This document shows, piece by piece, positions 46,219 to 55,220 of a DNA stretch of 64,000 nt (the stretch's first letter is position 1; each line of letters begins with the position of its first letter). The notes beneath the pieces were generated by a model, which ran no database searches, had not been told where the DNA came from, and saw only the letters and a program-made list of their open reading frames with translations. The position numbers and the translations under genes are program-made. The stretch is from positions 1 to 64,000 of the forward strand of contig CAYFMT010000013.1 in the NCBI GenBank assembly GCA_964344305.1, in the 5' to 3' direction. This stretch comes from JABMOV01 sp964344305. GTDB taxonomy: Bacteria > Fidelibacterota > Marinisomatia > Marinisomatales > JABMOV01.

Positions 46219-47342
46219 GAGATCTTTATGAAATTCTAGGAGTCTCCCGAGATGCTTCCAAGGATGAAATAAAAAAATCCTACCGGAAGATTGCCATGAA
46301 ATACCACCCGGACCGAAATCCTGGGGATGCTGAAGCTGAGAAGCAATTCAAGGAAGCGGCAGAGGCATATTCCATACTCAACGATGAACAGAAACGATCA
46401 CAATATGACCAGTTTGGTCATGCTGGAGTGGGAATGGGTGATCAGTCCGCAGGCTTCGGTGGTGGAGGCATTCACATGTCCATGGAAGATATCTTCAGGC
46501 AATTTGGTGATATCTTTGGAGGAAGAAGCCCATTTGATGATATTTTTGGTGGAGGAGGAAGAAGCGGAGGTGGTTTTTCCCGGAAAGCGAAAGATCTTCG
46601 CTTAACGCTTGACCTGGATCCCATCGATATCCTGAATGGTATTGAAAAAAAAGTCAATATAAAGCGATTCGAGTCCTGTGATACCTGTAGTGGAAGTGGA
46701 GCTCGACCCGGTAGCACACCATCCCGTTGTCAACATTGCGGTGGTAGCGGACAGGTACGACAGATATCAAGAACATTTTTTGGTCAATCCGTGGTGGTTA
46801 CCGATTGCCCAATCTGTAATGGTGAGGGAGAGGTCATAGAATCTCCATGTAATGATTGTGCCGGCAAAGGCATTCAACGAAAACAGGTTTCCATTAAGAT
46901 TTCCGTTCCAAAAGGTGTGGCTTCTGGTAACTACATGACACTTGAAGGACAGGGAAACAAAGGGGGAAAGGGTGTCTATCCCGGGGATCTGGTTGTGTAT
47001 TTCCAGGAAAAAGACCATCCATTTTTTGTGCGTGATGACCAGGACATACATCTAACAGTTCATTTATCTTATATGGAATGTGTTCTGGGGACAACAATTG
47101 AGGTCCCAACCATCGAAGGGAAAGCAAGTTTAAAAATTCCTGCTGGAATTCAATCAGGGCAGAGATTGAGGATGCGAGGTAAGGGGTATCCGCGTTTACG
47201 GTCGTCCAGTCGCGGGGATCAATACGTCAAAGTGCAAATAGAAACACCCAAGTCACTATCACGGAAAGAGAAAGATCTAATCCGAGAATTATCAGCGCTT
47301 CAAAGCAGGAAGGAAATTGAGTTTACAAAAGGTAGTTTATAA
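46215..47342 (+). CDS. dnaJ: Chaperone protein DnaJ
   Basis: A 375-residue type I J-protein with a GTG start. The J domain (residues 1-70) has HPD in KYHPDRNP. A Gly/Phe-rich stretch follows at about 75-120. The four zinc repeats are CDTCSGSG, CQHCGGSG, CPICNGEG and CNDCAGKG (about 155-220), and the substrate-binding C-terminal domain closes the protein. It stimulates DnaK ATPase. dnaK itself is not in this cluster. Confidence 0.97.
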   Translation: MRDLYEILGVSRDASKDEIKKSYRKIAMKYHPDRNPGDAEAEKQFKEAAEAYSILNDEQKRSQYDQFGHAGVGMGDQSAGFGGGGIHMSMEDIFRQFGDIFGGRSPFDDIFGGGGRSGGGFSRKAKDLRLTLDLDPIDILNGIEKKVNIKRFESCDTCSGSGARPGSTPSRCQHCGGSGQVRQISRTFFGQSVVVTDCPICNGEGEVIESPCNDCAGKGIQRKQVSIKISVPKGVASGNYMTLEGQGNKGGKGVYPGDLVVYFQEKDHPFFVRDDQDIHLTVHLSYMECVLGTTIEVPTIEGKASLKIPAGIQSGQRLRMRGKGYPRLRSSSRGDQYVKVQIETPKSLSRKEKDLIRELSALQSRKEIEFTKGSL

Positions 47343-47729
47343 ATGATATTTACAGATAAAGAGCGGACTGTCATAATGTTTCTTGCAGGTACCGCAATTA
47401 TTGGTCTATTTACAGGTGTTATTAAGAAGACATATTTCAAGGAACCACTCATTGAAATGGTGACGCCAAAAGAATTGACCGTTCCCAATCCCGATACAGA
47501 AATTGATTCAGAAAACCCTGCCACATTTTCGACAGTTATCGTTAATATTAACATTGCGAATAAAGATGAATTGACAAGGCTGCCAGGTGTAGGACCTGTT
47601 ACTGCAGAAAGGATTCTACGTTATCGTGAAGATTTTGGCCAGTTTCAGTCTATTTCAGATTTGCAAAAAGTGAAGGGAATTGGTCCCAAAACATTTGAAA
47701 AATTAAAAACGCACATTGCAATTAATTAG
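47343..47729 (+). CDS. comEA: ComEA-like helix-hairpin-helix protein
   Basis: A 128-residue protein with one N-terminal transmembrane helix (about residues 11-27) and a C-terminal pair of helix-hairpin-helix motifs (about 65-128). NINIANKDELTRLPGVGPVTAERIL and IGPKTFEKLK are the DNA-binding turns. ComEA homologues bind incoming DNA in natural transformation. It starts directly after dnaJ and precedes two bitopic proteins. dprA lies 6 kb downstream, so competence is plausible. Confidence 0.87.
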   Translation: MIFTDKERTVIMFLAGTAIIGLFTGVIKKTYFKEPLIEMVTPKELTVPNPDTEIDSENPATFSTVIVNINIANKDELTRLPGVGPVTAERILRYREDFGQFQSISDLQKVKGIGPKTFEKLKTHIAIN

Positions 47730-47738
47730 GATGTCGTA

Positions 47739-48497
47739 ATGGAAGATAAAAAGAGACAGAGAGTTTCGGACTTGCTCGAATTTGTCATTGTACTTGCACT
47801 GATATTTCTATTCATTGTACTTACAGTCCCAACTGCAATCTGGGAAGAGGAATCTCAAGCTGAGAAAGAAGCCAGATTCAGGATGAGTACACTCAGCAGC
47901 ATTCAAACATTTTATCGACAATTGACTGAACAATACAGCGATGATGGGTTTTGGGCCATGAATGTGGTAAATGCGGTTCGGGATTCGGTGGTTGCAGATT
48001 CAACATTTTTTGGCAATCAGACTGTTCACCTGTTTAATAAGGACCTCATGGTTGATATCCCTGAGAATTTCAATGTAGAAGTAGATACAACATTTGGATT
48101 TCAAAGATCAAGGCGAGATACCATCCTTGATACAACGGTTGCATACCTGAAATACGCTAAAACGGATGATGGTGAAATTGATCGTTCCAGAATGGATACG
48201 TCCTATATACCAATTGGATCACTATCCAGTGTTCAGGATTCACTTTTTGTTAGAACTATTTCACAGGAGCCTGTAGAACGTGTTGAATTACAGACGTACT
48301 ATGACAGTTACGCTCCGGATTCCAGTTTTTTCTATTGCCCGGTATCGAACCGGCCATTTGATACAATGCTGGAATCTGAAAGCTACCGGGTTTCAAGTCC
48401 GATAAAAGAAATTATTAAGGAACCGCGGTATTTTATCTTTTCATTCCGTGCAGGAAATCATGGGTTTGTAGAAGACGGCACACCCAGCTGGGATTAA
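47739..48497 (+). CDS. Bitopic protein resembling a divergent pseudopilin
   Basis: A 252-residue protein I cannot assign to a family. An N-terminal hydrophobic helix (LEFVIVLALIFLFIVLTVP, about residues 12-30) runs into an amphipathic stretch, EARFRMSTLSSIQTFYRQLTEQYSDDG. This resembles the helix plus SIQTAL..YY-D-G pattern of type IV pseudopilins. The short basic leader (KKRQR) fits as well, but the usual prepilin-peptidase Gly before the helix is missing. The C-terminal part has FYCPVSNRPFD, like the terminal loop of some pseudopilins. It lies between comEA and a PilM/GspL-like gene. Confidence 0.6.
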   Translation: MEDKKRQRVSDLLEFVIVLALIFLFIVLTVPTAIWEEESQAEKEARFRMSTLSSIQTFYRQLTEQYSDDGFWAMNVVNAVRDSVVADSTFFGNQTVHLFNKDLMVDIPENFNVEVDTTFGFQRSRRDTILDTTVAYLKYAKTDDGEIDRSRMDTSYIPIGSLSSVQDSLFVRTISQEPVERVELQTYYDSYAPDSSFFYCPVSNRPFDTMLESESYRVSSPIKEIIKEPRYFIFSFRAGNHGFVEDGTPSWD

Positions 48498-48512
48498 CGT
48501 CAGTATCGATTC

Positions 48513-50138
48513 GTGATTACATTTATATTATCTGATGATCATTTATGCGGGTGTAAATGGTCTAAAAATCACGAATCAATCCAGATTCAAAACGTATCTA
48601 CCGTTTCATTTAAACACCCCATCACTCATCTACTCCATGATGAGAAAAAACTAACGAACCAGATTTCCATAGCCTTTCAAACATTTGCTCAGGACATTGA
48701 TTTATCCGGAGATGAAATCACTGTTCTCATGGATCAGCATATTTCCAACGATGAAGTCCTCCAGGTGGATGAAGGACTACCGCACCATATCCCCAATCAG
48801 TATATAGAATGGCACAAAGACGTTGCTCTGTGTGATGTTAGTGATGCATATGGTCACTTTGTTTCGGGGGAATACCAACACTTGAATGAATATCAGGTGA
48901 CCTATTTCCCATCCCTGTTACCGGATATTGTAAAGCTGTCTCTTCGGGAAATGGGAGGATACCCATATCTGATGGCATCAGTATCCCAGAAACTGATGAA
49001 TGGCTGGGGTTTGGAAAATGTCATGGCAGTTCATGATACGATTCATGGTTATGATGTGATAGGAAAAACCACATCAGGAACCTTCTATACAACTATTAAA
49101 TTCCTGCGCGGGGCTCCAAAATTTTCTGATTGGTCAGGCAGTACTCAGATACGTGATGAATTGTTCACGGACCAACTATCACAGGAAACTATACATGTCA
49201 AATTCCTTGGCAATATGACTGATAACCAAAAAGCCCACTGGTTCGAGCATCCCTATTTTGTTGAGCATAATCCATCTTTTGAAATTGAATGGTCAGAAGA
49301 GTGCAATTCAGAATCACTCAACGGCGATGATAAGCTGATGTTAGAAGAAATCCTGTTGGCAGATGATGATGGTTCAATCACAAACCTGTTTGATGTGTCA
49401 CAGCGTAGTGAACCATCGATTGAGGAAGAATTTATTGTTCGGAAGAAGACAGAACCATCTGTTGAAAAACCTGTTGATAAAAGGAAGAGTCCGAATGGGA
49501 TTATCACATTCATTTATGTGATATTGGGAATGTACTATATTTTTCTGAACAGTGACTACATTGTATCATTTGCAGAACACTATATCAATCCAGATCAAGT
49601 AATCACAACGACTGAAATAACTGTACCATCAAAGATAGAAATACTCTATGAGCTATCAAGGCAGCACAATTCATTCTTAAGCAAGCAACTCAATTTTGAT
49701 CAATCTTTCATAAAGACCATGGTGGTTTCTGGTAGCGATGTTCATATCAAATGGAAGTCTATCCCGGATGATCTTCAATTACGTTTTGATTCGCAAATAG
49801 ACATTGAGCAGGAATCTGACAACTTATCAATTAGGCTTGAAGAATCAATGTCTTCCACGGATTGGACTCATCAGAAGCCCATGCAGTCATGGATTCAGTT
49901 TACGTACAAAAAATTTCCCAATTTGGAAAGTCATATATTCAACCCCATTCCATTCGAATACGTTTCCTATTACCCGGTTACGGTAAAGCTATCAAATTCT
50001 GATGAAATATTTGGGTTCGTGAGATGGTTGAAAAATGGTCCAGATAATGTCATGCTTCGAAAATCTGTTATAACCAATGAAGATGAGCAGGTGACGGCTT
50101 TGTTTTATATATCTGTTTTTGATATCCTGGGCGAATGA
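48513..50138 (+). CDS. Bitopic protein with PilM/GspL-like layout
   Basis: A 541-residue protein of unknown family with a GTG start. A cytoplasmic N-terminal part (about residues 1-325) begins with beta-strand pairs and tests well by eye as a degenerate actin-like fold. One transmembrane helix (327-346; ITFIYVILGMYYIFL) is followed by a periplasmic domain of about 195 residues with alternating strands. This order is that of GspL or fused PilM-PilN platform proteins. No ATP-binding motif is recognisable. It overlaps rsmD by 4 bases. Confidence 0.6.
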   Translation: MITFILSDDHLCGCKWSKNHESIQIQNVSTVSFKHPITHLLHDEKKLTNQISIAFQTFAQDIDLSGDEITVLMDQHISNDEVLQVDEGLPHHIPNQYIEWHKDVALCDVSDAYGHFVSGEYQHLNEYQVTYFPSLLPDIVKLSLREMGGYPYLMASVSQKLMNGWGLENVMAVHDTIHGYDVIGKTTSGTFYTTIKFLRGAPKFSDWSGSTQIRDELFTDQLSQETIHVKFLGNMTDNQKAHWFEHPYFVEHNPSFEIEWSEECNSESLNGDDKLMLEEILLADDDGSITNLFDVSQRSEPSIEEEFIVRKKTEPSVEKPVDKRKSPNGIITFIYVILGMYYIFLNSDYIVSFAEHYINPDQVITTTEITVPSKIEILYELSRQHNSFLSKQLNFDQSFIKTMVVSGSDVHIKWKSIPDDLQLRFDSQIDIEQESDNLSIRLEESMSSTDWTHQKPMQSWIQFTYKKFPNLESHIFNPIPFEYVSYYPVTVKLSNSDEIFGFVRWLKNGPDNVMLRKSVITNEDEQVTALFYISVFDILGE

Positions 50139-50659
50139 GAATTCTTTCCGGTAACTATAAAGGCCGGAAGATATATACAGCTTCCAACGTGCCATACAGA
50201 CCCACCCAGTCCAGAATAAGGAAAAGTGTATTTGATATTCTGGGTAACCTAGAAGGGAAGTCATTCCTGGATCTTTATGCCGGTAGCGGAATCATGGGAT
50301 TCGAAGCTGCCAGCCGTGGTGCTGTACAAATAGATTTTGTTGATATCCATTCTCGTGTATGTCAATTGCTAAAGAGGAATATCCAACTTTTTGAAGAATC
50401 ACATTTCAATGTCACTAGAAAAGATGCCTTAACTTATCTTTCACATCAACCACAATATGATATCATTTTTTCAGATCCACCCTATACCTATCTTGAAGAC
50501 ACCATCTTTCGAGATCAACTGGTACAAATGTCTCAGAACGCTCTAAAACCAAATGGAACTTATGTATTGGAGGTGGGAAAAGATTTATCCCAATTTCCAG
50601 CTCATCGTAGAAAGGATTTTGGTGATACAACCTGTTTATTCTGGAGGAAATCTGAATGA
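50135..50659 (+). CDS. rsmD: 16S rRNA (guanine966-N2)-methyltransferase RsmD
   Basis: A 174-residue methyltransferase. RILSGNYKGRKI at the start, FLDLYAGSGIMGFEAASRGA as the S-adenosylmethionine site and IIFSDPPYTY as the catalytic DPPY motif match RsmD, which modifies G966 of 16S rRNA. Its 4-base overlap with coaD reproduces a very common bacterial pairing. Confidence 0.95.
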   Translation: MRILSGNYKGRKIYTASNVPYRPTQSRIRKSVFDILGNLEGKSFLDLYAGSGIMGFEAASRGAVQIDFVDIHSRVCQLLKRNIQLFEESHFNVTRKDALTYLSHQPQYDIIFSDPPYTYLEDTIFRDQLVQMSQNALKPNGTYVLEVGKDLSQFPAHRRKDFGDTTCLFWRKSE

Positions 50660-51135
50660 AAAAAGTGATTTACCCCGGTACATTTGATCCCATTCACAAC
50701 GGCCATATTGATATTGCCAACCGAGCATCACATCTATTTGATGAATTGATTTTCCTGGTGGCCGAAAATCCTCAAAAATCTACTTTTTTTTCTGCTGAAG
50801 AACGCAAGGAAATGATTCAGGTCTCTACCAAGCATTTGGAGAATGTAATGGTTATGTCTACACCGGATCTGGTAGTGAATATTGCAAGGGAAGAAAAAGC
50901 TATCGCACTCATCAGGGGGTTAAGACATGTGAGTGACTTTGAATTTGAATTTCAGATGGCCATGATGAACTATCACCTTAATCCCGATGTCACAACCATA
51001 TTAATGATGCCTGATGAAAAATACATCCACCTCAATTCAACTGTTGTAAAAAATGTATCAAAGTTGAAAGGGGATATATCAAAATTTGTCCCGGATATCG
51101 TCCAACACTACTTAACGTTAAAATATCACTCTTAG
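50656..51135 (+). CDS. coaD: Phosphopantetheine adenylyltransferase
   Basis: A 159-residue enzyme of coenzyme A synthesis that joins ATP and 4-phosphopantetheine. YPGTFDPIHNGHIDI (about residues 5-19) holds the nucleotide-binding TxxH motif, and IRGLRHVSDFEFEFQMAMMNYHL is the conserved substrate segment. The family's ISSSxVK end motif reads LNSTVVKNVSKLKGDIS. Canonical length. It follows rsmD with a 4-base overlap. Confidence 0.96.
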   Translation: MKKVIYPGTFDPIHNGHIDIANRASHLFDELIFLVAENPQKSTFFSAEERKEMIQVSTKHLENVMVMSTPDLVVNIAREEKAIALIRGLRHVSDFEFEFQMAMMNYHLNPDVTTILMMPDEKYIHLNSTVVKNVSKLKGDISKFVPDIVQHYLTLKYHS

Positions 51136-51180
51136 ACGTTTTAAATTCTCCGTCCATTTTCAGCGAATTTCGGAGAATAT

Positions 51181-51441
51181 ATGCCAACATATGATTACCT
51201 GTGTAATCACTGTGGATATGAATTTGAGGTATTTCAAGCGATGTCGGACAATCCATTGGATTCCTGTCCTCAATGCAGTGGACATGTACGGCGCTTGGTG
51301 AGCGGGGGATCAGGATTGATATTTAAAGGATCTGGCTTCTATTTAACTGATTACAAGAATAAAACGTCTACCCCATCTTCAGAAAAAGGTAAAAAGAAAT
51401 CAACGGACAAAAAATCTGAGAAAAGTTCAAAGGAAAACTAA
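51181..51441 (+). CDS. FmdB-family zinc ribbon protein
   Basis: An 86-residue protein. The N-terminal PTYDYLCNHCGYEFE and CPQCSGHVRRLVSGG give two CxxC knuckles of a single zinc ribbon (about residues 8-35). A lysine- and serine-rich tail follows. FmdB-like proteins are small putative regulators of unproven role. The stop overlaps the icd start by one base. Confidence 0.9.
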   Translation: MPTYDYLCNHCGYEFEVFQAMSDNPLDSCPQCSGHVRRLVSGGSGLIFKGSGFYLTDYKNKTSTPSSEKGKKKSTDKKSEKSSKEN

Positions 51442-52736
51442 TGTCAGCATACACAACGGTTACCATACCATCCAATGGTGAAAAGATTCAATCACAAAAC
51501 GGAAAATTACAGGTTCCAAATAATCCAATTATCCCATTTATCGAAGGGGATGGTATCGGGCCGGATATTTGGAATTCATCGGTGCGTGTATTTGATGCAG
51601 CAGTGGAAAAAGCTTATAATGGTGAAAGACAGGTTGCATGGATGGAGGTCCTTGCCGGAGAAAAAGCACTGGATAGGACTGGGAGTTGGCTTCCGGAAGA
51701 AACTCTAGATATCATTCGCGAGTACCTTATCGCCATTAAAGGACCATTAACCACGCCGGTTGGAGGCGGTATTCGATCCTTGAATGTAGCCCTGCGTCAA
51801 AAACTTGATCTATATGCCTGTGTTCGACCTGTAAGATGGTTTCAAGGGGTTCCATCACCGGTGAAGAATCCCGGCCTTGTGGACATGGTAATATTTCGTG
51901 AAAATACAGAAGATATTTATGCCGGTATTGAATGGATGAATGGCACAGATGAAGTGGAAAAAGTAAAGAAATTCCTGATGGATGAAATGGGTGTGGCAAA
52001 GATACGATTTCCTGATACAGCATCCCTGGGTGTTAAACCCGTTTCTGTAGAGGGAACAGAACGTCTAGTACGTTCGGCCATCGAGTTTGCACTTTCACAT
52101 AACCGAAAATCTGTTACGCTGGTGCACAAAGGCAACATCATGAAATTCACGGAAGGAGCCTTCAAATCCTGGGGATATGAACTCGCGGAGCGTGAATATG
52201 GAGATCGGGTATTTACCTGGGCACAATATGACCGGATAAAGGAAGAGCAGGGAAGTGATGCTGCAAACAAAGCACAGGATGAGGCACTTTCATCAGGGAA
52301 ACTTTTAATCAAAGATGTCATAGCCGATGCATTTCTACAACAGATTTTATTGCGACCTGCAGAATATGATGTCATAGCCACTCTCAACCTGAATGGAGAT
52401 TATATCTCCGATGCTCTGGCAGCCATCGTTGGGGGAATTGGTATTGCTCCTGGAGCCAATATCAATTATGTATCCGGACATGCCATTTTTGAAGCAACAC
52501 ATGGCACAGCACCTAAATATGCTGGTCAGGACAAGGTGAATCCAAGTTCAGTCATTCTTAGTGGTGTTATGATGCTTGAGCATCTGGGCTGGCAGGAAGC
52601 CGCTGACTTAATTGTGAAGGGGATAGAAGGCGCTATTGGGCATAAGTGTGTTACGTATGATTTTCACAGGTTGATGGAAGGTGCCGTGAAACTCAAATGT
52701 TCAGAATTTGGCACTGAAATCATATCCAACATGTAA
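51441..52736 (+). CDS. icd: NADP-dependent isocitrate dehydrogenase
   Basis: A 431-residue TCA-cycle enzyme that oxidatively decarboxylates isocitrate to 2-oxoglutarate. It is very like the E. coli enzyme: TTPVGGGIRSLNVALRQ contains the substrate Ser that AceK phosphorylates in E. coli, and HGTAPKYAGQDKVNPSSVI contains the Lys-Tyr pair that selects NADP over NAD. LNLNGDYISDALAA holds metal-binding acids. Whether an AceK-type switch exists here is unknown. Confidence 0.96.
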   Translation: MSAYTTVTIPSNGEKIQSQNGKLQVPNNPIIPFIEGDGIGPDIWNSSVRVFDAAVEKAYNGERQVAWMEVLAGEKALDRTGSWLPEETLDIIREYLIAIKGPLTTPVGGGIRSLNVALRQKLDLYACVRPVRWFQGVPSPVKNPGLVDMVIFRENTEDIYAGIEWMNGTDEVEKVKKFLMDEMGVAKIRFPDTASLGVKPVSVEGTERLVRSAIEFALSHNRKSVTLVHKGNIMKFTEGAFKSWGYELAEREYGDRVFTWAQYDRIKEEQGSDAANKAQDEALSSGKLLIKDVIADAFLQQILLRPAEYDVIATLNLNGDYISDALAAIVGGIGIAPGANINYVSGHAIFEATHGTAPKYAGQDKVNPSSVILSGVMMLEHLGWQEAADLIVKGIEGAIGHKCVTYDFHRLMEGAVKLKCSEFGTEIISNM

Positions 52737-52781
52737 TAGTGTTTCTCTGGAAGTTTAACTGCTTTCCGGATTCATAGAATT

Positions 52782-53768
52782 GTGTTTATAGATTATACAG
52801 AAATCACCTGTCATGCTGGTAAAGGCGGCGCTGGAATGATATCATTCCGGAGAGAGAAGTTCGTACCAAAAGGTGGTCCTAATGGTGGTGATGGTGGGAA
52901 TGGAGGCCATATCATTGTGAAGGTGGATAGAAACCTGCACACACTTCACGATATCCGATACAATCGCATTTATAAAGCCAAAAATGGTGCCCCCGGTGGT
53001 TCCAATCAAAAGACAGGGAAAGATGGAGAGAATGTGGTTATTCCTGTTCCCCCCGGAACCATTATTCGTGATAAATCCAATAACAATGTGATTGCTGATC
53101 TACTGGATCATGACAATGAAGTGGTACTCTGCCAAGGTGGGAAAGGTGGCAACGGGAATCAGCATTATAAAACATCCACAAACCAAACACCGCGCTATGC
53201 ACAACCGGGTTTACCAGGTGAATCAGGATCCTTTGAGTTTGAATTGAAAGTGCTTGCAGATGTGGGGCTTGTAGGATTCCCAAATGCTGGAAAATCGACC
53301 TTTTTAGCTGCCGTTTCTGCGGCAAAACCAAAAATAGCAGACTACCCATTTACAACGTTAATACCGAATCTTGGCATTGTTCGTTATGCAGATTTCAAAA
53401 CATTTGTCATGGCAGATATTCCTGGGTTGATTGAAGGCGCAAGCGGCGGTAAAGGACTCGGTCATACCTTTCTCAAGCATGTTGAGCGAAACCGGATTCT
53501 TGTTTTCCTTATTGACACAAATGAAGCAGAACCTGAAACCATATACAAGACCCTGTTAGACGAATTAAAGAAGTATAATCCTGCACTTTTGGATAAACCA
53601 AGACTTGTCATTCGTTCGAAAATAGATACCTCATCAGAAGAGATTGATGCCATATGGCAACATGCTTCATTTCCTTATAAAACCATGTCCTCTGTTACCG
53701 GTGAAGGTGTAAAGGACGTTATAATGTATATCGCAAAAATCCTTGAGACAGACACCAAGAACAGTTGA
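52782..53768 (+). CDS. obgE: GTPase Obg/CgtA
   Basis: A 328-residue ribosome-assembly GTPase with a GTG start (MFIDYTEI). The glycine-rich Obg domain fills about residues 1-158 (GKGGAGMISFRREKFVPKGGP). The G domain has GFPNAGKSTFL, DIPGLIEGAS and a late SVTGEG. There is no long C-terminal extension, so this is the short Obg form. Its end overlaps the probable dprA start by 26 bases. Confidence 0.95.
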   Translation: MFIDYTEITCHAGKGGAGMISFRREKFVPKGGPNGGDGGNGGHIIVKVDRNLHTLHDIRYNRIYKAKNGAPGGSNQKTGKDGENVVIPVPPGTIIRDKSNNNVIADLLDHDNEVVLCQGGKGGNGNQHYKTSTNQTPRYAQPGLPGESGSFEFELKVLADVGLVGFPNAGKSTFLAAVSAAKPKIADYPFTTLIPNLGIVRYADFKTFVMADIPGLIEGASGGKGLGHTFLKHVERNRILVFLIDTNEAEPETIYKTLLDELKKYNPALLDKPRLVIRSKIDTSSEEIDAIWQHASFPYKTMSSVTGEGVKDVIMYIAKILETDTKNS

Positions 53769-54846
53769 TATAATAAACCTGTTGAATGTCCCGGGTCTGG
53801 GACCGTACAAAGTGCGAAATCTGTTGCAGCTTTTTTCCGGTGAGAGTGAATCCATCTGGACTGCCACAGAGTTAGAATTGTGCGGTGCGGATGGGATCAA
53901 CCAGAGGATTGCCAATCAGATTCGAAACTACAGCGACAAAGAATTTAGCGACAGGCAATTGGATATTGCCGGCAAGTCCGGTGTAAGAGCAATATCATTT
54001 TGGGACGATGATTACCCCCAACTCCTTAAAAAAATATACGATCCACCTCTGATACTTTTTGTAAAAGGGCAGGGGTTGGAATATCGCCAGGATTGCCTGG
54101 GACTTGTGGGTAGTCGCCAGGTGACAGATTATGGCAGGAGAGTGATTAAAAAACTGGTGAAAGAACTATGTGAATCCCATGTTGTCATGGTAAGTGGACT
54201 TGCACGTGGTGTTGATACAATCGTCCATCAGGAAACCCTTAGATTCAATGGGTGTACATTAGCGGTCCTGGGCTCGGGTATGGACTGGATATATCCCGCA
54301 GAAAACAGAAAACTATACGATCAGATTGTTGAAAGCGGTGGTGCCTTAATTACTGAATTTCCATTTGGAACCAAGCCTGATGCTGGGAATTTTCCACGCA
54401 GGAATCGCATTATCAGTGGATTATCCCATGGGATTGTTGTTATAGAAGCTGGCAACAGGTCAGGCGCTATATTAACAGCCATGAATGCCATTGACCAAAA
54501 CAGGGAAGTATTTGCAGTACCAGGAAGAATGTTCGACAAACAAAGCATTGGTACAAACAGGCTTATCAGACACGGTGCAATTCCTGTAATAGATGGGAAT
54601 CAAATACTGGATATGATCCAGAACAGACTATTCCACCCGGCACAGCCACGGCAGGAGTCCATTCCACTTGAATTATCCAAGCGTCAGAGAATAATCTTGT
54701 CATTTCTAAGCGGTGATCCGATCCATATCGATGATTTGGCAAACGCAACGGAAATGGATATTAGCATTTTGCTTAGCGATCTGCTGCAATTGGAAATGAA
54801 TGGACTGGTTAATCAGCTGGCAGGGAAGATGTTTGTTGCCAATTAA
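53743..54846 (+). CDS. dprA: DNA processing protein DprA
   Basis: A 367-residue DNA-binding protein that loads RecA onto incoming single strands in transformation. An N-terminal helix-hairpin-helix-like LLNVPGLGPYKVRNLL precedes the Rossmann core with LVGSRQVTDYGRRV, SGLARGVDTIVHQE, LGSGMDWIYPAENRKL and FPRRNRIISGLS. A C-terminal winged helix ends the protein. The start is uncertain: a TTG at 53743 overlaps obgE, and a TTG at 53782 would trim 13 residues. Together with comEA it suggests competence. Confidence 0.94.
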   Translation: MRQTPRTVDIINLLNVPGLGPYKVRNLLQLFSGESESIWTATELELCGADGINQRIANQIRNYSDKEFSDRQLDIAGKSGVRAISFWDDDYPQLLKKIYDPPLILFVKGQGLEYRQDCLGLVGSRQVTDYGRRVIKKLVKELCESHVVMVSGLARGVDTIVHQETLRFNGCTLAVLGSGMDWIYPAENRKLYDQIVESGGALITEFPFGTKPDAGNFPRRNRIISGLSHGIVVIEAGNRSGAILTAMNAIDQNREVFAVPGRMFDKQSIGTNRLIRHGAIPVIDGNQILDMIQNRLFHPAQPRQESIPLELSKRQRIILSFLSGDPIHIDDLANATEMDISILLSDLLQLEMNGLVNQLAGKMFVAN

Positions 54847-54940
54847 ATCTTGTGGTTTAAATGGTATTGGAGTGCGATAGGACAAACTGTAATTTCGCCC
54901 GTTCTTTTTGATCTGATCAGAAATTGATCAACAAAAATAT
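54847..54940. other. Spacer upstream of tRNA-Ser
   Basis: 94 bases with the motif AATTTCGCCCGTT (54891-54903) and two TTGATC copies (54908-54913 and 54924-54929, the second within the palindrome TTGATCAA). A promoter for the tRNA must be here or upstream, but no clear hexamer pair stands out. Confidence 0.4.
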
Positions 54941-55033
54941 GGAGAGGTGGCCGAGCTGGCTGAAGGCGCTCGCCTGCTAAGTGAGTAACTGGGGAGACCT
55001 GGTTCGAGGGTTCGAATCCCTCCCTCTCCGCCA
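54941..55033 (+). tRNA. tRNA-Ser(GCU)
   Basis: Complete type II tRNA. The acceptor GGAGAGG (54941-54947) pairs with CCTCTCC (55023-55029), followed by discriminator G and an encoded CCA (55031-55033). The anticodon stem CTCGC/GTGAG (54969-54973 and 54981-54985) encloses CTGCTAA, giving anticodon GCT (54976-54978) for AGC/AGU serine codons. A long variable arm (54986-55005) is typical of serine tRNA. T arm GAGGG-TTCGAAT-CCCTC (55006-55022). Confidence 0.98.
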
Positions 55034-55040
55034 GTCTTCG

Positions 55041-55116
55041 TCCGGCTAGCCAGAGCTACGACCGGAAGGCATTACGTTCCGATAAGATTATCAGGATTTC
55101 GTGCGGATAGCCGCAC
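55041..55116. repeat. Array of short inverted repeats behind tRNA-Ser
   Basis: Three hairpin-type elements in 76 bases. The first is TCCGG-C-TAGC, loop CAGA, GCTA-CGA-CCGGA (55041-55066). The second is the palindrome GATAAGATTATC (55081-55092). The third is GTGCGG, loop ATAG, CCGCAC (55101-55116). None is followed by a T run, so they are not simple terminators. Confidence 0.7.
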
Positions 55117-55143
55117 ATATGGTTTATAAATAATTGAGTTTAA

Positions 55144-55220
55144 ATGTGGTATGTTTATTGTCTAGAGGATATAGAAGAGAATTATTTGTTCAACTATTTA
55201 TCTAAAACGAGGAAAATATA
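55144..55220 (+). pseudogene. Probable decayed GIY-YIG endonuclease gene (5-prime remnant)
   Basis: The frame opens MWYVYCLEDIEENYLF, close to the usual start of small GIY-YIG proteins (MWYVYIL, then lY.G.T), in which YVY is the first half of the catalytic signature. The GIY-YIG second half (YIG/YVG plus Arg) is lost. The frame then drifts into sequence antisense to the terB-like gene, ending at 55347. I recall intact genes of this type directly behind tRNA-Ser genes in other bacteria. Remnant status is an inference from about 16 residues. Confidence 0.45.

Noticed and set aside
51917..52387. 156-residue minus-strand open frame inside icd
   Set aside because: Antisense shadow of a conserved enzyme gene; low-complexity Ser-rich translation with no domain.
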